A stretch of 64,000 bases of DNA from Seriola aureovittata (Eukaryota; Chordata; Actinopteri; Carangiformes; Carangidae). Each line of letters opens with the position of its first letter. Position 1 is the first letter of the stretch. Positions 24,961 through 35,906 of this stretch are shown here, piece by piece. The notes beneath the pieces are model-generated. The model was not told the origin of the DNA, searched no databases, and saw only the letters and a program-made list of their open reading frames with translations. The position numbers and the translations under genes were made by a program. Where the stretch lies: NCBI RefSeq assembly GCF_021018895.1, contig NC_079387.1:8212083-8276082 (forward strand), read 5' to 3'.

Positions 24961-27900
24961 CTCATGGCCAACATCATATGTAACAGTCACACACACACCA
25001 GCTTCTCAAAGACTCCCAACATCAGCACACGCATGTTCCAAGTGCTCCAGCTTCCTCCCGTGCATTTAACCTGCTAGTTTATTTGTGACAGATGACTAGA
25101 AGCACACATGTACACAAGACTCCATTCAACGTATCACAACAGTGACCCCAGCTGGACAGACAAAACCCTGAGATCTGACACCATGTCTGGATTTGTTTGG
25201 CTTCCTGACGCTCTCTGCACCTCCCACAGCGGTCACACCTTTATCCCTTTTCATCACTTCACCGAGAGAGGGAGAGAAAAAAAGCTTAAGTTAAACCCCG
25301 TCCAGAGGCTTTTAGCTCTGGCCCTACACCACGGAATCACTGGATGAAGGGTTGGATAGAGTATTTCAGTGTCAGAGAGCATCTGCACTGTCTGTGGCTG
25401 GTTTTATTCTTACTCTGGCGGTTAGTTTGCTCTTTTCTCCAGTACAGCTGGTCCTGTTGGGTTTGTTCCATTTGAATCATTCATATGAATAATATCCTCA
25501 GTCCTCAGACGTGTTGGATAAATGCAGTGTGTCTCTCCCCCTCTTAATCTTACCATTACTGTTTCAAACAAAGATTTAAGCTCTTTCTTGTCCTATATCA
25601 TTAATACATTTTAAAGCAAGCATTAAATAGTATGTACTCACTGACCCGGTGCTGGCACACACACACACTGAACGCAGCTGCGTCACTTGAACGCCCTTGA
25701 GGTTTCCACACCCTCCCTGCTCATGCTAATCAGTGACATTTCTTAGAGCGTGGAAGCCTCCTTTTAAAGCTGAATACATTATTGTAAACTCCAGTTTTTC
25801 CTGAAGCATGATATTGTTAGAAACCTGATGTGAGAGATTTATTTTTCTGAGGGGGGGGGGGGTACTATAGCTGACCTCTCGCCCACAGCAGCTTAATGAG
25901 CTCAATCCATATTGGTGTCAACAGTACGAGAAGTGAGCATTGCAGAGGTCAGACTCAACAAAAAAAATCGATGGGAGAGAAATGAAGCGTGTACGTTAAT
26001 CAATATATGTGTGCTATCTGTTTTATTTAAAACCACAACATTACTCTTCCAAACAGGAAGCAAAAGTTTGAAAGGACTGCGTGGTTATTATTAGAGGGCA
26101 GGAGGTTTATGTGATTTCCTGTTTTTGCTGAAGGGCGGATCTTTCATTTTTTTTCTCTTGGCATATATTTCATTCAAAAAAACTAAACAGGATACAGGTG
26201 GATCTTCGTGATGACTGAGCATTATCTCACTAACCTACAGTGCCATCCACCAGAACATACAACTGCGGTGAAGTTAGACCATTAATCCCATTAAATTAGC
26301 CTGTATTATAATGGAGATCAGGCGTCGGACGTAGACAACGTTCTCTAATCATGTGTGAACACGTCGACAGCAGCTGTTAGGAACATTAACATGGTCAGTT
26401 TATAAATACATCACATGTTCTTCAGTCCAGCTGTTAGGACCATTAGTGCAGGGAGGGCTGTCAGTAGGTATCAAGTGGATACCTGCATACATGCCTCATT
26501 ATCCGCAAAATATGATGCTGCAGTCTACATAAAGCAGGAAACTCTCTGTAGAACTTACTGTGACAATGCTGTGTTGATGCTACATGTGTAATGCGATATC
26601 TCAACAGTAAATAAACAAAACTCGTATGTGCAGTGATGTTGTATCACGTCAGTAGCAGAAACTAAAAATGACCCGGAGACGATAAAAGTATTTAAATCAA
26701 AATGCTAAACAGGAATTCACACTAACAGGCACCAAAAGTTGTCTGTCAACCACAGTGCAGCAGTGACTCTCACAAAGTGTGCAGACAGCCTGGGATAATA
26801 TCCACAGGCTGACAAGCTAACACGCTAACAAGCACGGAGCTGCTGTGACTCTGGTATATGAAAGAATCATGGCGAGCTCTGAAGCTCTGCGGTCGCTCCT
26901 TCTGTATTCTTCAGTGTACGAGCTGCATGTTTCGCATTTGTTCCAGTAGTATGTATGAGAGGTGGTATCAGCACCACCGAGTCGAGGCTATCATACAGGT
27001 TTGTACTGAACAGTGTGTAAATACAGCGATGGTAAGCCTCAAGGAGAAAAACAGGATTCAGTCAGTCAAGTCACCACCTGCTTAAAACTAAACTTTTTGA
27101 GTTTGTAACTCAGTGTAATCCTGTAACGCTTTCATTTACATGGCTGATAGTTAGTTAGTGCAGAGTATGGAGAGTATAAAGATTAATAATGCTTTATAAT
27201 TGCTTCTTCCACAGTTAACAGAACAATGTTGAAATTTACCGGAGCCAAGTGAAATCATTTCAACATACTGGAAATGCGTGTAATCTAAATAGGAAATGCA
27301 CCACATTAAATTCCTTGTTGAGGTGGACATTTCTGCAGTGTTTTCAGCCAGTCAATAGCCAGGTTCTCACCACCCAGACAAAAGCAGAGCGAGCCGAGCC
27401 TCACTCAGTACCCATATCACGACTCGTGGCACCAACAGCAACTATTCTGTGATTCCCTTTTCTCCTCTCCAATTCAGCCCCGACCAGGCATGCTATGAGT
27501 TTCCACTGAGACGCTTCAGCATAGCCTCAGTGTACTGTGCGTATTCTCTGTATTGTAATGAAAAGCAGAGGCTGCAGAGAAGTCAACAAGAGTTGGAACA
27601 GAGTCAGTATTCAAAGCTGTGAACTCCACAGGGTCATGCTATTCACATTAGCACACAGAGCGGAATACAGAATAAACTAACTAATGGATATTCTGAATGA
27701 TGTGTTTATGTTCAGAGGTTGGGAGTTGTTCAAGAGAGGGACTATATCATACTCTATGGATTAAGTGCTCAAAGTTACAAGTGGTGATGTCCTCAAATGT
27801 GACAATAAGATTTTAGTAGATTTTATTTCTGACATGTGGAGCAATAACAGTGAAAATCCAATTCATCATGAAGGTCATTTCTCTTCAACCAGCTACAACA

Positions 27901-30261
27901 TAACACCCTCTTGGTCCGAGCCAATCAGACATTGTTCTGTGTCTGTTGGCAATAGCCACTTTAAAAATCAATCAGTCAGTTCTAACTTTAAATTAATCAA
28001 TTGCCAAACAAATGTCAAATTAAGGCCCCAGACGAAGCAGAAAGCAAAAACAAGTTACACCATCCACTCAATGTGTGATCCTGCAGGCCGTCTTCATTAC
28101 AGTATTTATTACGCCAAAGAAGAAGAATCATATACATTTCAACGTGCAAAAAATAAAAAATAAATAGCTTCCTCCCTTTTGGACTCGAATAACTTTCCTT
28201 TCAGAGGTCGACAAAGTCAAAGCAGCTCTGAGTCAATTCCAAAATGTGACCAGCACAGTGCTGGTTCGGGCACAGCAGGTGAGATTCCACACAAAGCAGA
28301 TTTGAGGACTGCCAACCTTTTCGGCTTGTGAAGTCATGTCTACTTGCGACCCCTTCGACACTGGCTGCTTGAGTCCACTGGTTGCGGTGGGCATTCAACC
28401 TAATAGTATGATTTCTTTCTTTTTGCTTTCCTACTTTAAGAGATAAAATAATCACTGCTACAAGCCAACACAGGCTGGTTTACTGACTGTGGAAACTCCC
28501 TCAGGTCCTCAAATCTGCTTTGTGCTAATTTAATTGAAAAATTTGCCTGAGATGTGCAGTATCAACTGGCATGATGAGGACCTTAAGGTGGTTCTGCTTT
28601 ATTACTGAATTTAAGCTCTATCTTGCTGGTTGGCTGGAAATGAGAAGCCTGCTTTTGTCAACCTGTGTCTGAAATCAAAGAGTCTTTGTCAAGGCTTCTC
28701 AGTGATAAATCTGCAGCTGTTAGCCATGTGAGAACGGAAAGCTTGACAGTAGCATGTGTGGTCTTAGCAAAGTCAATCAATCATCGATCGATAAAGACAT
28801 TGTAAAATGAATGTCTTTGTTATATTTGTATAGACACGTTTCTGAATAAATGCAGAACAATGCTAAACCTGGCACCTGTAATGGCCCATTCATCAGGATC
28901 ATATCACAACAATACAGCAGCCTGAGCTCAGTCTCGGCATGTGTGCCAGCGAGGGAGGAGAGGCGATGGACTTTGAGAGTCTGTCCTTTTACAAGGCTAT
29001 TTCAAACAGTTTGCCGTGTCTGCTTGACAATCCAGACACAGTTCATCTCCCGCAGCAGCAGGGGTTTTAGGTTTCATTTCAATTTTCTCTTTTTTTATTC
29101 TGCCGGGCGCAGCGGGAGTGAGATTCACTGTTCAGGTATTCCGGGAGAAGAAAAGAAAGACCATTGCTTGTAGCGCAGGACAAAAACTTTTGGAATTGCT
29201 GTAACTCTGTGGTCATTAAATACTCAATTTTCAGACATGGCTGGCTCCATGGTCAATGGACTTTAAACATGTTTGATGCGGCAGCCTGAGAGATGGCTGA
29301 GCGAACGTACATGATGGATGTTAAAGCCTCCAACACTACTGGAATGCAAGCTAAATTCAACTAAGTGGTCTTTTATTGTCAAGGTGGATCAACAGATTTT
29401 CTGGGAACAAGATGGGCGAAGCAATGTTATTGCCTATCACCATGTTATTAATTTAGAGTGTGCTACAGGTATATTTATCTTTACTTTTCTTGCGCTGGAG
29501 TCCAGGAATCACACTTTCTAGTATTTATCTAGTGAATGCAAATGCTAAAGGTGCCTTAATTTAATGGTTTTTAGTTATTTCTAGCTTTGGGTGGAGCAGG
29601 CAAACAGCCTATAAAGGCCCTGAGTGTTGTACATCCACACTTGATTGCACCAAGTCCCTTAAGGAAACAGTTCTGATTGAAGGTGCATGGTGTGCCCTAA
29701 GTAAGGAGGGAAATGAGGGTTGTCTGTCCACTTGAGTGCTCGTTTCCCAGCGAAGAAAAAAACAAGTCACATGTTTACATAATCAGCAGGATGTTAGTGT
29801 GAATCTAAAATAAGAGGAAAATTAGTCATCAGCCTAATTCTTCACCCTTCACTCATACTTACGCCTGGCTGCATAGCTCATCAGCAGAAGTGCGTCTATT
29901 GAGGATACTTTTTCAAATTTGTTGCCGTTGCATCATAGCACAACAGATGTGAAAAGTAAGTAAATGAAACTTGTTGTTTATTCAGAAAATTGCTGAAATG
30001 AGAAGGAAGTGAATTTCGGCAAGAGAAAAACAAAAAGGGAAGATCATGTGCTCTTGCAGATAATACTCTTTATTCAGGTCTTATGTTCAGGGGTAATGCT
30101 GGGACATCTGTGTGCAGAAAACCAGCATAAATTTAAAGGTTGTACAAATAGGTCATTTTGTTTTTATGCTATGACATTTGCTCATCCATGTGAAGTAAAT
30201 GGGGTCGAAAGCTTGGTAATATAGTGACAACTTGCAAGGCTAGTTGGTGAAGTGCTGAGGC
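24961..30261. other. Long unique non-coding stretch, no gene supported
   Basis: Open frames up to 132 codons (27765-28163) show no domain, signal peptide or splice context. A run of 12 G lies at 25851-25862. CAGCTGTTAGGA followed by AYCATTA-like sequence occurs twice near 26372 and 26430. The patch at about 28495-28640 is repeat-free with AATTTAATTGAAAAATTTGC and is a weak enhancer candidate. Confidence 0.4.
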
Positions 30262-30445
30262 CATAGACTGTGAATAAAGATGGACGTAGCCTCTGTGACG
30301 TCGCTCACAGGTTTCTGAAGAGCGGTCTCGAAGCTCAGAGAAGACGTCTGCCATCTTGGCAGTGCCTGACTCCGCCGAACTCCCGGCTAATCGAGAAATG
30401 GGCAAAGAGTTGCACATGTGTGGAGCTGGGACTTCGGTCAGTGCC
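30262..30445 (+). repeat. Dispersed repeat, plus-strand partner of 2471-2645
   Basis: It reads CATAGACTGTGAATAAAGAT, GACGTAGCCTCTGTGACGTC, CACAGGTTTCTGAAGAGCGG, TCGAAGCTC and GCCATCTTGGCAGTGCCTGA. It extends further 3' than the reverse copy near 2.5 kb. No gene is encoded. Confidence 0.65.
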
Positions 30446-31159
30446 AGCAAATATACGTTAATATCTGCTGAGCTTACCATCAAGATTACTTGTTTTTTGT
30501 TTTGTTTTTTATATTTCTGCCTCTACGTGCAAGAAATCTCCAACAAAACCTTTTCCCATAACATGCTCCTGCTGTAAGCATGTAACATTTTAATTATTGC
30601 AACACTATGAACAAGAATAAAAAGCTTTGCAGGTAAATGAACAACAACCAGGGAGACAGGAATAACAAAGGAAGACAAATTGTTAAAAGAAATAGGGAAG
30701 TCTGAAAGCCTCCTGATCTGGATCCAAGTTAATTTGCCAAGTCATACTCTGAGTTGATTAAAGTGACCTCTCCCAGTGGTGTGGTTCTCCCAACTTCATA
30801 ATTATTCTGTCTGGAATTGCTCACACACTCTATTACTAAAATAGAGGAAAGAGGGTGAGAGATGTCTCAGCTCACATTGTTTTCAGTGAAGCTCTGTGTT
30901 TGGATCCTGACATGCTATTGTTTCATGTTCCCTCACTGGTGTTTTTATTTATGTATTTATTTATTACATTGCTTTATAACAGGCCAAACTGTATGTGGGA
31001 GTGAATTGCTGTATAACAAAAATAGAGCCTCAGATAATCAAAATTGATTATAAGAATAATTAATAAACTTCCCAGATGGTTGTCATCGACATTTAAGCTG
31101 CTCTGATCATTTATTTAGACTTCTTTTTTTTTAAATCTTTTTAAGTGTCAAATCCTATT
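30446..31159. other. Non-coding DNA, no gene seen
   Basis: AT-rich unique sequence without supported features. Confidence 0.4.
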
Positions 31160-31380
31160 ATCCTGTATTGATTGTAAGCTGCAGTGTTTGGGAGCGTCCA
31201 CATGGGAGTGCTGCTCCACAATTATTCACAACAGCTGAGAGTAAACAGAGTATTGGTTTGCTAATTAGTTGTATCACTTCCCGTGGATTGCATTTAACTT
31301 CAGATCTATATCAGCCTGGCAAAGAGCCTCTAATGGTTCAGAATGAACAGTGTCCAGGGATGCTCAGTATGATTAACTAG
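31160..31380. promoter_or_regulatory. Candidate conserved upstream element near the Sprouty promoter
   Basis: Repeat-free, balanced sequence with CCACAATTATTCACAACAGC, GGTTTGCTAATTAGTTG and GCCTCTAATGGTTCAGAATG, about 1.2-1.4 kb before the inferred promoter. It is flanked by less structured AT-rich sequence. Role is inferred only. Confidence 0.3.
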
Positions 31381-31804
31381 CTTCTCTCTAAGTCAAAGGC
31401 GAGTCAATATGCAAAAAAACTACTCCTGTGTCTCCTGTGTGACTCTAGTGCACTTCATTTTGATAGAAGTTATCTGACGCTGCAGTCCTTGCACTAACAC
31501 CACTCACTTTGTTTTGAACTTATCTGCTCCAATTGTATGTATCCAGATCTTAATTAAAGTTATATGAAATATAAAAATGAAGAAAAGTAAACAAAGTTCA
31601 TAGTTTTCTATGAAATGTTAGAAATAAAAAATAAAAAAGAAGATTTTCTTCTATCATATGTGGGCAAAATTAAAGTACAAATTCTATAATTCCTATTAAA
31701 ATATCTGTGGTTGTATTGATGTACTTTGTTATTTCTATTTAATGTTTAATACTTTACTAGTAGTATTGGGAAATAATGGTCTGTTTGCAAGTATTTTCAT
31801 CCTT

Positions 31805-32215
31805 CACTTAAGTCAGAGTAGCAATACTGCAATGTACAAATACTCCGATACAATTTTAATAAAAATCCTCTATAAGTAAAAGTCCTTCAAAGTAAAAGTA
31901 CATAAGTATGACTGGCAAAATATACTAAAAATATATTGAGTATATGATGATGATGAGTTATCATCCACATTATATGACTGGATTATTATAATCATTTAAA
32001 TATTGTATTTTATCAAGCTGCAGCTAATATGAGCTACTTCCTGTGTTATTGGGCAGTTTGATCTATAGGATTATCACATATTTTGTGTTAAGTCAGATAA
32101 ATGTAGTGGAGTAAAAAGTACAATAGGTCCCTCTGAAGTTTTGTGGAAGTATAAAGTTACATGAAATGGAAAAACTAAAGTTAAATACAATACAAAAATA
32201 CAACCACAGATATTT
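31805..32215 (+). repeat. Dispersed repeat (AGTAAAAGTACATAAGTA family)
   Basis: It contains ACTTAAGTCAGAGTAGCAAT, CAATGTACAAATACTCCGAT, TAAAAGTCCTTCAAAGTAAA, AGTACATAAGTA, TGGGCAGTTTGATCTATAGG, GTCAGATAAATGTAGTGGAG and TAAAAAGTACAATAGG in the order known from percomorph copies. No coding capacity. It ends only about 330 bases before the candidate promoter. Confidence 0.72.
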
Positions 32216-32540
32216 GAGTTAGATTTTTGTCTTTTCTCGTGACACTTAGTTTGTTTTTTTATATGATGTATTCCATGAATTTAGATGAAGAAGATGTTGC
32301 AAAAGTCTTGTAGTGAGTAATTGTTTCCATTAGTGATCTGGTGACAACCTGCTCATTTTCAGCCTGTGTGAAACTTGAACTATCCACCATCTCCACCAGC
32401 ATGACCTGCTGTAACAGATCATTTCAGAGCAGTGGTAATGTAGGAAGAAAAAAATGGGTCAGCTCTGATAAGAAACTAAAGACTTCAGGAGGGCAGCAGT
32501 TGACCAGCAGTGCTTGGCTGCTGCTGTAGAATTGATCAGA
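32216..32540. other. Proximal upstream sequence of the Sprouty gene
   Basis: Unique sequence between the last upstream repeat and the candidate promoter. No individual site stands out enough to name. Confidence 0.3.
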
Positions 32541-32767
32541 CTGGGTGTGAATGGCTGCTCTCTAGCAGCCAATGGCTGAGCACCGGATGCGAGATATCCG
32601 CTGCAACAACAAGCGCTCTGTTCCCCCCTTCAGCTTGACGCCATTTACAGCCCAAATCCCGACCTCCTCTCCGGAAAGAGCAGAAAAAAACACTCACACA
32701 CGAGGAAAAGTACTTGCAACCTCTCAGAGCCTTGCGGATAAAACACGCCAAATTAAAACTTTCGGAG
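32541..32767 (+). promoter_or_regulatory. Candidate Sprouty core promoter
   Basis: Seen: a CCAAT box (32569-32573) embedded in a small inverted repeat (TGGCTGCT, 4-base loop, AGCAGCCA; 32552-32571), an ETS-type CCGGAA (32671-32676), a C-rich run near 32621 and an ATAAAA TATA-like box (32738-32743). The stretch is richer in CG dinucleotides than its flanks. An ETS site would suit a gene induced by ERK signalling, but this is inference. The promoter is placed here because the inferred first exon follows directly. Confidence 0.4.
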
Positions 32768-33097
32768 CTGGAGTTTTTTGTCGCTCGCTTCTCTTTCTTT
32801 CTTTCTTTTTTTTTCTTCTTCTTCTTCTTCTTCTTCTTCTCCTTGTTGCAGGAAAAGTGGAGTCAAGCTAAGTTTACCCTCCGGCGGTGACTGACTGAAA
32901 GTTTTTGCCTCGTGCTCTTGCGCAAAACACGGGATTTACGTCTTAGCGCTGCTTTTAATGAAAATGCGCTCCACTCGGAAACTTTCTCAATGGATTTTAA
33001 CGACGGCTTCCCCGACTGAACTGCTGATGTAGGGAATAAACTCTCGCCCAAATTGGATATATTTCACCTAAACGGGGGCTGAAGTGTCGGAAGCACG
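32768..33097 (+). other. spry2: Inferred non-coding first exon (5' UTR) of the Sprouty gene
   Basis: The sequence CACG|GTAAGTG at 33094-33103 is a strong splice donor, placed about 2.8 kb before a good acceptor just ahead of the Sprouty reading frame. Mammalian SPRY2 has the same plan: a non-coding first exon and a single coding exon. The 5' end is approximate, set about 25-30 bases after an ATAAAA box at 32738. A (TTC)n tract (32813-32841) and two short upstream ORFs (32958-33032 and 32990-33019) lie inside. Alternatively the pyrimidine tract is a splice acceptor and the exon runs 32852-33097. No transcript evidence is available. Confidence 0.5.
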
Positions 33098-34177
33098 GTA
33101 AGTGTCGCCTTTTGTAAACTACAAACAGTTGAAGACTCATTTTCAAAACAACACTTGTTTCTTGACTCACGTGTTATTGTACTTTTTGTTTGTTATCATG
33201 TGTAACCTGTTCCCATCTCCCCCCCGCTTCCTTTAGCTCACTATAGGCTTTACATATGTTATGGTTTTACTAGAAAGGGCTGTCGTAACTTTGACAAGTT
33301 TGAACTTCTTATCCGTGGCCATTTTTGACTTAGTGCATTTTTCCGCTAAGGAAGACAGGTGTTTTTCGCACTATCTAATATTCAGCCTGTGTCTTTCCCT
33401 GGACTGAGTCTAATGTCTAACTTAATTGTTGATAACGCTGCCGCTGTCTGCTTTATTAGGTAAGTAGTGTCTAAGCTGGAACATGTGTTTGCTCATATGT
33501 GCGTCCACAGAAAGTGTAGTCTTGCGTTTCCTCCCCCTGAGCACACTGTGTATCTGCTGAGCTTTTATGACTCTAACACTAGTGGAAAACACTTAACTCA
33601 TCAGTTGTGTGTATCAGGAACAATATTACTCACAGGATTTCTATATTTAGCCCAGCATATTGTGTTAATATTTGGCTGCAGCCTTGTCATTTGTCAGTTT
33701 TCCCCATGCAGAACTTTAGTCTTGAACTGTCATTTTTAAGAGCGGATGCCATCAGCTTGCTCCAGTTTACTCCCATCAGCCCTCACACCTCAGCCACCCA
33801 CTCACTGTGGCCAACATGGCTTGCACACAGGTCCTATAAGGAGATGAGGGGCTGTGCACCCCCACCCCTTCCATCTAGATTAAAATTTGAGTGTGCCTTG
33901 CAAGCCCTTCATGTGGAGCAGAAAGCTCATAAATCCCAAAGAACCCTCATGCATGCTCACAGAGCAGTGCTTCACTCCCACCATCACCACCCTTGAGCAC
34001 ATCACTCACGGTTTACATGGGCTCTTTCATGCTCCAAACTTTTTAATCTTGTCACTCATCTTCTTTTCAAGAGTGTCACAATGTAAATGTGTTAGAATGG
34101 GGTAAGGTTGCCGCAGGCCATTTGTCATGCAACAAACAAAAGCCCTTCCTGTATTGTCATTGAAAGGGGGGCCTCAC

Positions 34178-34300
34178 CCCCCCACCCCCTACCCCCCCTC
34201 CAAAGAAGGCATTTGAAAGCTAATTAGCGCAAGGAAGGAGAATTAAGGCCACCACTGTCAGTTTCTTTACTTTGGTGTGATATGTTAGTGAAAACAAGGC
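34178..34300. promoter_or_regulatory. Candidate intronic regulatory block
   Basis: After a C-rich patch there is a repeat-free block with GCATTTGAAAGCTAATTAGC and GGAGAATTAAGGCCACCACT. The palindrome CTAATTAG is a homeodomain-type core. It is the least repeat-like part of the intron. Function is inferred. Confidence 0.25.
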
Positions 34301-34777
34301 TGTGCATTTGAATATGTTAGCTTAATGCAGAGTGACAGTGCAATATGCTAATCCTTACCCTCTCCATACAATGAATCTGTGAGGTAATAACTGATCTGGG
34401 GCATGTGAGTCCCTATAGACGAGGGGTCAGCATTGTTGTTCAGGGTTAGAAACTTAAATGTACACATGGTATTGAAGTCTTGCATCAGACGGCTGCCCAG
34501 TAATTAACAAAAAGCAATTTAGTGCCCTCCTTTAAGCCATGTAGTTCCCTCTTACAAGTGCTTTATCTTTTCCCATGTCTGTGTTTGACCCGCATCAGTC
34601 TTCAGTAAAGTGCCCTGCTTTCTTAAATCCTCGATAAACCCACAGAAATGAACTTAACTTTGAACATCGGCATACACACCCTCTCCTCCAAGATATAAGG
34701 AAATTGTAAATTGAAGACATATATTTGCTGTTGTTCGACACGCTGTAATAAATTATAAGTATAAGCACGTGTCCATT

Positions 34778-35090
34778 AAGGCTGCAACTAACAATTATTT
34801 CCATTATCGATTAATCTGCTCATTATTTTATTGATTAGTCCTTTCGTCTATAATATGTCAGAAAAATGTCTGTTATAATGTCCCCCAGTCTTCAGGTGTC
34901 TTGTGTTATCTGACCAACAATCCAAAACCCAATAATATTCACATTACTATTATGTATGACAAAAAAGTATGACATCCTCACCGGCTTGATTATTAGATTA
35001 AGAAGATAGCGGCTGATTTATTTGGCTCTAATCTGATTGTTTCCTCGATTAATCGTTTGGTCCATAGAATGACAGAAAATAATAAAAAAG
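34778..35090 (+). repeat. Dispersed repeat (GGCTGCAACTAAC family) within the intron
   Basis: It contains AAGGCTGCAACTAACAATTA, TTCCATTATCGATTAATCTG, TTTTATTGATTAGTCC, GTCTATAATATGTCAGAAAA and, after an unrelated-looking middle, TCGATTAATCGTTTGGTCCA followed by TAGAATGACAGAAAATAAT. The second block repeats the theme of the first, so this may be two fragments or a duplicated head. Confidence 0.65.
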
Positions 35091-35261
35091 AAAAAAAGTC
35101 CATCATAGTTTATTAAAGCACAAAATCTAACAATATTAAGTTTGGTATAAAAAACAAAACAGGATATATTAATTTAAGAAGTGTGGCAGTCAGACAGTAT
35201 TTACGAAAATATTTTCTTTCTGTATTTATTTATTTTGAAGTATTTTAGGGTATTTACGCCT

Positions 35262-35400
35262 TTGCTACAGACGGTGGACAGATGACAGGAAATGAGGGCG
35301 AGAGTTGCAGCAAAGGTTCCAGACTAAACTTGAACCAGGGACGTTGCAGTTCACGGCCGCCATCTTAACTTTTGAGGCCGCTACGCAGATTGATTTTCTG
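35262..35400 (-). repeat. tRNA-derived SINE-like fragment in the intron
   Basis: On the minus strand it reads GAACTGCAACGTCCCTGGTT followed by CAAGTTTAG, then CCTTTGCTGCAACTCTCGCC, CTCATTTCCTGTCATCTGTC and CACCGTCTGT. GGTTCAAGTTT resembles a polymerase III B box, and the TTTGCTGC/CCTGTCATCT tail is familiar from teleost SINEs. The A-box half is poorly preserved, so it is a degraded copy. Confidence 0.5.
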
Positions 35401-35858
35401 TTCATCAACTAATTAATACTTTTTAGCTCTGAGGTCCAAACCAACGTCTTTATTTATGGAGGGTTTTTGTCAATCAATCAATATTAGTCTGGTTAGTCAT
35501 TGAGTCACACAGTATGTGTGGCAAAACAGGAACTTAACAGTTCTTAAACATTAAGTTTGGATCTGGAACTTGCAACAGCTTTGTGCAATCAAATTTTGTT
35601 CATAGTGGACACAAAAAGCCTGTTGCCATAGTTACATTGACTGTTTCTTGAGTGAAAGGCCCAACCACCCCTCAACTACTGGCTTAAAATGTTATGTGAA
35701 CTACGTAATCAAACGCACCCATCTCTGTCCCCAACAATGTGTGTGTTTGTTGGGCCTTATTTCCATAGTGGTGCTTGTACAGATATCAGTTATGATTTGC
35801 ATGGCATCATTTGCATGGCTGGTAACAGACGGATATAAAATGTGTGTTTCTTTTACAG

Positions 35859-35906
35859 GACTTCAGATGTGTCCCATGCCAGTCAGAGTGGCCCTTCAGT
35901 CCCGAG
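35859..35906 (+). other. spry2: 5' UTR part of the coding exon
   Basis: Forty-eight bases lie between the acceptor and the chosen start. Two ATG codons here (35867 and 35876), both with weak context (C at -3), share a frame that is offset from the main frame and runs past the start to a TGA at 35996-35998. The main ATG has G at -3 and G at +4, so leaky scanning to it is plausible. Confidence 0.55.

Larger units (their letters stand above)
33098..35858 (+). other. spry2: Intron of the Sprouty gene
   Basis: It begins GTAAGTG and ends TTTCTTTTACAG before GACTTCAG, so both ends fit the GT-AG rule. It contains a second strong AG|GTAAGT site at 33458-33465, a short AT-rich unique block near 34200-34300, one dispersed repeat (34778-35090) and one SINE-like fragment (35262-35400). 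The position of the intron just before the coding exon agrees with vertebrate SPRY2. The remaining sequence shows no coding signal. Confidence 0.6.

Noticed and set aside
27765..28163. 132-codon plus-strand open frame
   Set aside because: No recognisable motif and no flanking splice or promoter signal strong enough to support a gene.
35844..35906. N-terminal extension of the Sprouty frame by 21 residues
   Set aside because: The ATG at 35844 lies upstream of the splice acceptor at 35857-35858 and so is intronic; the chosen ATG has better context and matches the family N terminus.
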